Assembly: GCF_000150275.1 (NCBI RefSeq)
Contig: NW_002060945.1
Coordinates: 4,750,935-4,814,934, forward strand
Direction of reading: 5' to 3'
Source: Trichoplax adhaerens
Taxonomy: Eukaryota > Placozoa > Uniplacotomia > Trichoplacea > Trichoplacidae
Length of the DNA: 64,000 nt
Both the position numbers and the translations under genes were made by a program. Every line of letters begins with the position of its first letter. The first letter of the stretch is position 1. Below the pieces are notes generated by a model. The model was not told the origin of the DNA and made no database searches. It saw only the letters and a list, made by a program, of their open reading frames with translations. Positions 52,660 to 64,000 of this stretch are shown here, one piece after another.

Positions 52660-53731
52660 GTATACTATTCAGTCGCGATTAAGTACTGATAAAATACTGT
52701 CTATAATAAGTGTATATCAATTTAATGATTATTAATAGCAACAATTGGTTTTTCCGACTGTAACGTTAGAGCTTTATCTCATTTGTAAGCATGATTCTGA
52801 AAAAACTAGCTTAGATTTATCAAAAATTATGTAGCTTCTTCGTCTTCTAATAGGATTTATCTTATCTTAAATAATGATAATTACAAAAGTAATACAGCGT
52901 ATTAAGCAATTATTAAGCGTTTATATTACGGACTGTACTGATACGTATAATGTAATGAAAGTCTCAGCTAGCATGCTTGGGCTTTTAAGATGTCTAGTTA
53001 ATGAAATAAGCGAAGCTTAATATAGGTTGAACATCAGCGATACTCTATCATAGATGTTATGAATACTTCTGATCGAAGAATAGTTGCAGTTGTTTTATTG
53101 TGGATGCAAAAACGATCATAATCCTAGCTGCTTTATTATCTTATGCTGCAGTAGGTGATAGAAATTTTAATATAAACGGTTGATGCTCTCGTTTAGGGCA
53201 TATAGGAAGCGACGAGCTCTTGTGTAATGTATTTTAAAGACTTTATTATCGTGATATATAAAAATTTATGCTCTACGTATTTTGGCGAATGCTTGTATAG
53301 CGTACGAAGATATTTAAAATTGCACTGTTTGCATTAATAAAAATAATAAGATCTTCCGTAAGTTTTCGTTGTCTGCGAATATGATTGGTTTCAGTATCCT
53401 CCACATTACGGTTATCCATAAACAACAATAGAAATTTCAAGACAATATAAAATAAACACTTCTGAGGTCACCTTGTTACCTCTGGGCATCAATGGCTATA
53501 CTATACGCGCATACCGCTAGTTATATTTTAAATATTACTTCATAAACGTAGCAAATAATTTATTATTTCTACTATTACTACATAATTTTTAATACGTATC
53601 ACAATCAAGTTTGAGAGCAAAAAATTCGAAGTGATCGCATTAATAAAAAGCTTGCTGTTCTCGAATTTAGACTGCTGCACATTCGGAGGGGTACCATGAT
53701 TAATAACAGTTGATTTTGTTTCTTTTGCCAT
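52660..53731. other. Convergent spacer downstream of RGP1
   Basis: About 1 kb between RGP1 and the next minus-strand stop codon. Its right end contains a 63-codon minus frame (53540-53731) starting with ATG directly after the TAG of the neighbouring gene and in the same frame. It is most likely 3' untranslated sequence. No other gene is seen. Confidence 0.4.
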
Positions 53732-54067
53732 CTAGTAAACGGTAGAGGAACCTCCGCTCTGTAAGTTTACCACAAAATTGGTTACGGTCATTGTAATGAC
53801 TAGTTTGTTACATTGCTTAGATAATTCCTTTTGTTGATTAATCAATTATTAATGAGAGAATGAGTTTTATATATACTTAGATTTCATAATTAAGATAGAA
53901 CGTCATTACCTCAATTGCGTCGATTTCTTCCTCTGTCAATAACTTCCTTGAATAAGTTGCATCAACACTGATGGTTGACGCTAAAGTCCTACTTGAAGAA
54001 GGAGTGACTGAAGGGGAGATAGCTGCCGATGGTTTGTTACCGTTGGATATTTTTACAGTAGTTTTAC
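53732..54067 (-). CDS. Unrecognised protein, last two exons only
   Basis: Two exons can be supported by reading frame and splice signals: 53910-54067 (acceptor AG at 54068-54069, donor GTAATG) and 53732-53758, ending in TAG. Together they encode about 60 residues: a Lys/Asn start (TTVKISNGNKPSA), a Ser/Thr-rich middle, then YSRKLLTEEEIDAIE and SGGSSTVY at the C-terminus. The acidic TEEEIDAIE near the end and the phase-consistent joint suggest a real small protein. I do not recognise the family. The exon enters in phase 1, so at least one upstream exon must lie to the right, but none could be identified. Confidence 0.4.
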
Positions 54068-55059
54068 CTATTAACAGTAAAAAGCAAGCGCTTTCTTAAT
54101 CATTAATTAATTAATGTTTGTCTCGTTCTAATGTTGAATCGGTATGATGCTGATGGCAAGTAAGGTCGATTGAGTACACTTTGGGATAAAATATGAACCG
54201 GTATATGATATATCTGGATGTTTGTTGCTACATGAAAAATCGTGGTTTCTTCGTTTTAACTAATTAGTACTAGGATGCTGAAGTAATGACCTTCTTTTCA
54301 AAGTCATAGTCTAGTAATAGTATTCCTGTCTGCTGCGTAATGTACAATATGATACTTCGGGACTGATACGCGTATACCGTATTTGCACAGTTTATTCACA
54401 GAAGTATTACACATGTATGATAGAAAAATGTTCCACTCTATATGTTCTGTATATTTCGAATCATTATGCTACAGCAAATTTCATTTTTACTACCATTAGT
54501 TTGATAAGAATTATTGACACCCCTGGATTTTATCGTGCTAGTACTACTAGGAATCTCTTTCTAGTACAAGTATAGTAATTGAGTAACAGATATTCTGTCC
54601 AGTACCTTCTTTTTTCTAATGGTAGGTTTAATTACAGCACGCGTACCTTATATCTACTATAGTAGCTATTGTAATTATAGATGTAATCCAGAGATATACA
54701 GCAGAATGTGGACTATAATATTATGATGATATGCTTATGCATAATTGGAACATTTAAGCAGCGAGCATACATTCCTACAGGTGATGCAATACTGTGTATG
54801 CAATATGTTCGAATGATTGTGTCGATGTGAACGTTCCTGTAACTATGTAATTATAGTTATTATTAATTATTCAGCTAAGTGCTAATAACATTACCATACT
54901 GCTCATTGTTTGACCTGAGGCTAAGTATTAAAATATGTCAGATTACAAGATTAATGTATTGGTAATGGTAAAAGTCAGGAAGATTATTCCGTTAGGGTTA
55001 AATGATATTTTGGATCAGTTTATCCGAAGATTTGATCCTGATAAAAATGCACTGTAGTG

Positions 55060-57275
55060 TTATACTGTACATACTATTGTATTGTATGGTGTACGGTACT
55101 GTACTGTATATCATAGGCAATCATGGTTGGTTTCATGACGATCACAACAGTACGTATAAATCTTAATCTGTGTTGTAAAAAGAAATTTGTTCAGTTACTG
55201 TCATCAGTTTTAGTGGTATGCAAATGTATAATGATTGTTTTACAGTTATTATATCGCAGTAAATATAATAGATTTTATTTATAAGCGTTTAAATCAAGTA
55301 CACGCCAACTTGGCATTGTCCAGTACACAAGATGAAGTTAACTTAACGTGCTACCCATCACATAGCAACCTACGTAAGCAGGAATGTTGCAGTCAACAGA
55401 GGTAGATTTTATTCAGGAAATACGCATGCAAGCGTATATGCAGTAAATATTATTTACATATAGTTACATTGTATACCTTCATCAGCGATTAGCCTTCTTC
55501 GATCAGGAAATTTTATAAGAGGAACGCGCGATTGGCGCGTTTGATAATTTCGCCATAATCTAATGGAGAATCGACCAGCAGCCATTACAGGCATCACTAT
55601 ACCGTACTGTATTAAATTTACAGTAAATGTCTGTAATACTGTACTGTACCGTAAGTTGGCCTAAGTTGGCTTGGTGATCCACTGGACCACTAGAACTGGA
55701 ACGCTCCTCAGACGGACGGACCATGCATATTACAGTACAGTAAATGGTACTAAAAAATGTTAAAAAATAGTCACTCAGTGTGGATTTTCCGAGTCTGTTT
55801 TCTAAATCACTCGTGCAGTGTTACAGTAAGTTAATTTAATAACATTTATAATCTAAAGTTCCAATTACAATACAGTACTATACTGTAGAGCTTAGTAACA
55901 GCCAATGGAATACAATGTACTGTAATATTACTTTACTTAGAAAAAATCAGTTAATTCAGAATGGACTATCTGCATACTACTGTAAAGTACTGTACTGTCA
56001 TAACCAAGCGTTGGACACAATCTGTTGACTAAACGTCCGTCCGTCCAAAGGAGTATCCTGTCTGTGTTATTCTTCTCGTACAGTACAGTACAGTACTGTA
56101 CAGCACTGTGGATTTTCTGTACAATCCGAAATCGACACCGAGTCATACAGAGTGCTGTACACAAATCGTGCCATCGGAGAATTCGACTGAGATCGTGTCA
56201 GCATTTATGACGTTGTGATAGAGCGTGACAATATGGCTATCTGAAGAAAGGGTAAAGCCTGCTTCTGCTTTTTGCTGAGCACGAATAAGAACTGTGATCT
56301 CTTGTGCTAAGCAGGCTGTTTGGATGAAAGGAGACGAGAGTTCATGGTTTGCGTCATGGAGGATACTGTATTATACTGTACTTTACAGTCAGCGAAGCAC
56401 TGTCTACGAGTGTACAGTACTGTACTGTACACTGCTTTTGCTGAGCTATTTGTACCAGGTGTTCTATGGATGTTATTAGTACACGTGCACATACAGCACT
56501 TTATACTTGTATATCAACTATGGAAAGTAGCGTGCTTACGATTCTGCATTGTGTGCAAGAACCGGAAGCAGCAGACGCTACCTATCCCATGTCCCACTGT
56601 ACTGTACACTGTACAGTACAGTACGTGGTACTGTACAATACAGTGGAGTTTTGTTATTATTATTTTTTCTATTGTTATTTGTTAGCCAAGTACATGTACA
56701 GTACACTATACTGTATGTGCAGTACTGTACTGCTGCATGCACACGATAAAATAGCATTCAGTAGTACTGTACAGTGTTTATAGTCACTGGCGCTCATGTC
56801 ATACTTTGATTTATACTCTGCACTGTTTAGTCGTTAGTAGTGTTTTTAATTTAAGTCATATAGTCAACTACAAAGTAGTTCGATTCTGCTAAATTATAAT
56901 CCTCTTATTAGTAGGACGAAAGATACTATTAGGGAAAATCGCCACCACAAGGAAAATTATCTATAAACTACTCAAAGTATGATTTTAATGATTGCAAGAT
57001 GCCAAGGCGGTATGATGCAACAATTTTCGTTGACTTCTTCGATCATTCGACGATCCTTAACGCTATCGGCTGTTGTTCATCATCGATTGCGTATAGGTTG
57101 GTTTATAATGTCGGTGCTGATGTCTGTGAAAGCATATATAAGTTTAATTATGATTTACCCATAGCTTATAATTTATTTACTAAGATTCTTGTTTATGCAG
57201 AGATGAAGTTGTGGAACTGTATACAATAGTATTCTACTTTATTATATTGTTCTCAGTACAGTACTGTACTGTACA
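55060..57275. repeat. GTAC-W palindromic arrays, cluster D (largest)
   Basis: Many separate runs with GTAC in 5-bp register: about 55061-55107, 55601-55650, 55731-55740, 55987-55996, 56078-56101 (five units, spacers A,A,A,T), 56412-56430 (four units), 56600-56636, 56690-56728, 56765-56772 and 57256-57274 (four units, spacers A,T,T). Between runs the sequence is ordinary and locally less AT-rich. The spread over 2.2 kb suggests repeated local expansion, not one array. Confidence 0.8.
56594..56646. repeat. 15-bp inverted repeat flanking a GTAC-W core
   Basis: Arms 56594-56608 (CCACTGTACTGTACA) and 56632-56646 (TGTACAATACAGTGG) pair at 14 of 15 positions around a 23-base loop with two further GTAC units. 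The outer CCACTG/CAGTGG bases lie outside the repeat pattern, as in the hairpins of clusters A and B. Confidence 0.8.
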
Positions 57276-59063
57276 GTGATGATTTTCAGACAACTCGATG
57301 TGATCCTAGTTCGGATCTTGTAGACTACGCAATTTCTATCAAAGTAATGTTTCGATTCTCTGTAACCATATTATAATTACATATCTAGTTTAATGTGAGT
57401 TGATAACATAACTGTAGTACAAGAAGTTGATCCCAAGAAAGTATTAATATAGCACGGAGAAACTTATATCGACGAATATCGATTTGTCACAACGGTTGCA
57501 CTGTACTAACTAACGTAGGGTCGCGCGCTTAGTAAGCATTTCTGATTGTAGTAGCACTATATCTTTATAACGACTACGTAAAATGTTTGAACTAGCTCCT
57601 AACAATCTATCGAACCTAAGGGTCAACATGGATATTGAACCTAAGACTAAGAGTAGGAGATGTTGATGATAATAGTTAATAATGCATTAATTAATTCCTG
57701 TCAGAAGTACAAATTTACAGTATAAGAGCTGTATGCCAGTTGAAATAGTATACAGTACTGTACGGACGTTTGAATCAGGCAGTTTCGGATTTGAATAAGA
57801 TACGCATGGACTACCGTAGATAGCTAGAGCTATATTGTATCATGCTCGTTCATGTGTAATGTGGAATTACATGCACACAGTTGAACGATTTGATTTCACT
57901 GATGTATCTACAGTACAGCTGGCTAGTTCTGTCGTTATGTTATGACAGGCAGACGACTATTGGTTGTCGTGCCTCAGTTCCTCACACTACGCAGGTAGTA
58001 GCTTTGCGATTTACTTACACATCATAATAATAATCCTTAAAATTTCTACTACAGGTACAGTATATTGCGATTTAAGAAGTGTGGCAGTGATAAAAATATT
58101 CTATTCTGCCGCTATAGCAGTTAAAAGCATATTTTCTGGGCAACAAGACGACACTGTACTACTCACCGTACCAAAGTCTTTTATCAGCGTCTTTCGAAAT
58201 CCTATGTTTTTATTGTACTAATCTGTTGTTTACTACTGTATAAATGATGGTGATATACAGTATATGCGGAGTCAGTAGGCATGGCGAAACACTGTACTTT
58301 GCAAATCGTGACGATAAGATACAGTACTATAGCAAAGCACAAGAGATTTTACAGTTTTATAATTAATTGTTTATTAGTTTTCTTATTGATTTAAGAGTGA
58401 TACTGTAACAATACAATATAACTTATAAAATTTGTATTGTATATATAAATTATTACATTTAGATCGTTAGAAGCTTTGTATTTATTAAATACTAATATGG
58501 ACTAAAATTTCTTGGTTCATGTGCTGAATGAATTAAGAGTTAAAAGCTAAAAATTTTTCTATGTGGATGACTACTGCAGTATACGTATGCAATAGTGTAT
58601 TAGCAATAAGTATGTACTTTAAAAACTGTGCTTATAGATATTGTCCACAAGCTATGATAGCTCTATCCACCATACTTTAGTTGTTACCGAATATTGTGAA
58701 TGATTGATTCACCTTGCATGCTTATAATCATTCGAAAAGTACGAATACCCACTGAATTGAATTATAGAATTTTTTTGCGAAGTTAATACGTACGAACTAG
58801 AACCATCCCTCTCTCTAAAATAAACCGTCTACGAATTACCGTATCGTTGCTGTCAAGTAATGATAATAACAAATTACTGTATGATATTATTTGACTTGAT
58901 TCAACTTATTTGTAGCGGTTAAGATTGTATTAATTATTACCTATGTTCACTTTATAATAAATGAAATGATAGCTTTTATCAGGCTGGATTAACTAGGCAT
59001 TATGCCATTGCTAAAAGCTTTTAGCGATACGGTAGATACTTATCCAATGACTTCTTACTTTAG

Positions 59064-62367
<3,304 letters not shown>

Positions 62368-64000
62368 AGCGTAGATTTCATGATAGTACAAAAGAAGGAA
62401 GCTGATTTATGAATTAAAGACTAAGATTATTCCTTGAATAGACTTATGATGATATTTAATGGAGTAACTTGCTCAGTAAATAGTATTTACTGTTGGTACA
62501 ATTGATTTGATCGACTTCTTATATGGATCAATGTTAGTAAAAGTGATAACATTTGTATTACTAACTTAGTCAGTTCAATTGATTCTTTTGGTTGATAATT
62601 GCGGTTTATCGTGAAATCGTTTTGTATAACTTAGAGTGGATATCAGCGAAAATTTAAAGCTACTATGTAGCTAGCCGTATAGAATATTAGTATATGCATA
62701 CCTTGATTTTGTTGATTGAATTTAATGCTTGCCGTAAACATATACTCTTAATAAATGTATATGCTGAAAGTAAACCGAAGAAAAGCGAATTTTATGTTAC
62801 TAAACTACATCATGAAAGTCTTTATAATATAAAGTAAATGTAATTTAACTGCTATCGATCGATAAATTATTATTTTATGACGATATCATATGGGATACCA
62901 ATGACATGTTCATCCAAGAAGATTGTAGCTTGCGAATTAATTTGTTAATAGTTTATCATAACGAAGGTTATGGATTGTCTCTTATAATTTTATAATATTG
63001 CACTTTTACATGTCTAAAATTGCGTTTATATTTAATGCAATTAGCTTCTGTATAAAATTCAATAAATATTCGCTACTACTTATTGTAACGATCTTACGAT
63101 CATATGTAATGTGCTCTTTAGTAGAAGAAGAATTTGACTGTGTACTCTTTTACACTGTTATTTGGAGTCGCAAGATGAATATGCAGATAATGCAATTAGT
63201 TCAACTGTAAGTACATTCAAACAAAAATTTCGTTATTTCTAGCGTTTTTAATAGGCAATCTATACTCTTAATTGAAATCGAAGTAGGCAGCATGCATACA
63301 TATAGCCGGATAGTAATGCAGACTAATAATCTTATAATGCATAATTTAATAAAAGGTAAGTTCCCCTCGGTAGCTCAGCGTTATTGGACTTGTAGTAGTT
63401 CACAATGTGCTAAATACAGTACTTTACCGTTCGTTGACACAAGTCACACAACCGAGTTCAATCGTGGCCGTGAACGAGAATTTAATGTTCAGTGGATATA
63501 CGTCAAATTTTGTAGATCATCGTGGACTATACAACATAATATTCACAAATAAGTCGTAAGTTTAAGGCGTAATACACGTACATATGATGTTATATTGTCT
63601 TAGTAAGTAAGGCAAAAATTAACTTTATCATGGAATTTTAAATTTTGTTGATCGAGCAGCCTGTAATTCTGTTATACTTGTGCGGTATATACCAGTAAAT
63701 GAATCAAAATATAGCACTGTAGTCTATGCTATAACTTCATGGCCTCCAGCTATTGCGACTGTACTTTATGTTATACGCGTACAGTACTACTAGATAGTGA
63801 AACTCATGTACTAGATTGTATGTACGTCTGGTCCTTGCTGCTAGTTGCCTCCATGTGAGGGCGGTACAAGAGACTAATAAAGGAGTGGCATTGCTTCCTA
63901 TTCACCTTATTTTATTTATATTTATTTAAATATTTACTGTTAATTTAATTAACTGGTTAATTATTCATGTAATTTTATATTTAATTACAATAGCGATGTA
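62368..64000. other. Region downstream of CLPX
   Basis: No secure gene. AT-rich sequence with the CLPX 3' untranslated region at the left. A plus-strand open stretch at 63292-63552 contains a strong donor-like AAAAG|GTAAGT at 63350-63360 and could be the first exons of a gene running off the window. The final 100 bases are very T/A-rich. Confidence 0.4.
63292..63552 (+). CDS. Possible short exon(s) of an unrecognised gene
   Basis: An 86-codon frame starting at ATG 63292. It has a locally higher GC content and a Ser/Cys/Arg-rich stretch (SQCAKYSTLPF, EFNRGRERE) that could resemble a mitochondrial presequence. A donor-like AAAAGGTAAGT lies inside the frame, so the continuous frame may not be the true exon structure. 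No homology is recognised. Confidence 0.2.
   Translation: MHTYSRIVMQTNNLIMHNLIKGKFPSVAQRYWTCSSSQCAKYSTLPFVDTSHTTEFNRGREREFNVQWIYVKFCRSSWTIQHNIHK

Larger units (their letters stand above)
54068..59063. other. Divergent spacer upstream of CLPX, rich in GTAC-W arrays
   Basis: Five kilobases that must hold the missing first exons of both flanking genes and their promoters. It carries cluster D of the GTAC-W pattern (55060-57275). A 76-codon plus frame at 56999-57229 sits in a locally GC-richer patch but matches nothing I know. Other short frames translate the repeat. No transposon ends or tRNA are seen. Confidence 0.45.

Noticed and set aside
55937-56783. Several overlapping frames of 60-121 codons on both strands
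   Set aside because: Their translations are mostly the GTAC-W pattern (Tyr-Cys-Thr-Val runs) read in different frames; the repeat lacks stop codons, so frames stay open by composition.
63366-63400. TAGCTCAG-like string resembling a tRNA D-arm
   Set aside because: No matching acceptor stem, anticodon arm or T-arm at tRNA spacing follows; the match is isolated.

Overview
This window looks like nuclear DNA of an early-branching animal. It is AT-rich, its genes are split by short GT-AG introns, and its gene set is animal-like: a class A GPCR, retinol saturase, GON4L, a CYP3-like P450, GBA2, RGP1 and mitochondrial CLPX. Compact multi-exon genes with few recognisable transposons fit a placozoan (Trichoplax or Hoilungia type), but that assignment is inference. 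A 50-base run of N at 13308-13357 shows a draft assembly.

Layout: 1-3424 has no convincing gene. 3425-4465 (-) is an intronless rhodopsin-like GPCR. 4466-22451 is an 18 kb gene desert containing the N gap. 22452-25467 (+) is RETSAT in seven exons. 26157-34503 (-) is GON4L in 33 small exons. 34504-37424 is a divergent spacer with a three-copy 209-218 bp tandem repeat and palindromic arrays. 37425-38896 (+) is a single-exon P450 whose last ~30 codons are out of frame. 40609-46792 (-) is GBA2 in 20 exons. 48834-52659 (+) is RGP1 in seven exons. 53732-54067 (-) holds the last two exons of an unrecognised gene. 59064-62367 (+) is CLPX, lacking only its first exon. 62368-64000 has at most the start of another gene. 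Exon models were built by hand from splice signals. Every junction keeps the reading frame, and RETSAT, GON4L, GBA2 and RGP1 each sum to a whole number of codons.

The genes do not form one pathway. They are housekeeping and metabolic genes: retinoid reduction at the ER, glucosylceramide breakdown, xenobiotic or lipid oxidation, Golgi retrograde transport, mitochondrial proteolysis and chromatin regulation. They alternate perfectly in strand (- + - + - + - +), so every intergenic space is either divergent or convergent.

The most unusual feature is a short-period DNA pattern. The palindrome GTAC repeats every 5 bp with one A or T between copies, giving (GTAC-W)n arrays that are self-complementary and often sit in longer hairpins. 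Dense clusters occur in all four divergent spacers (about 21.8-22.1, 35.0-35.2, 47.8-48.0 and 55.0-57.3 kb), with only short traces in convergent spacers and introns. I do not recognise this as a known element.
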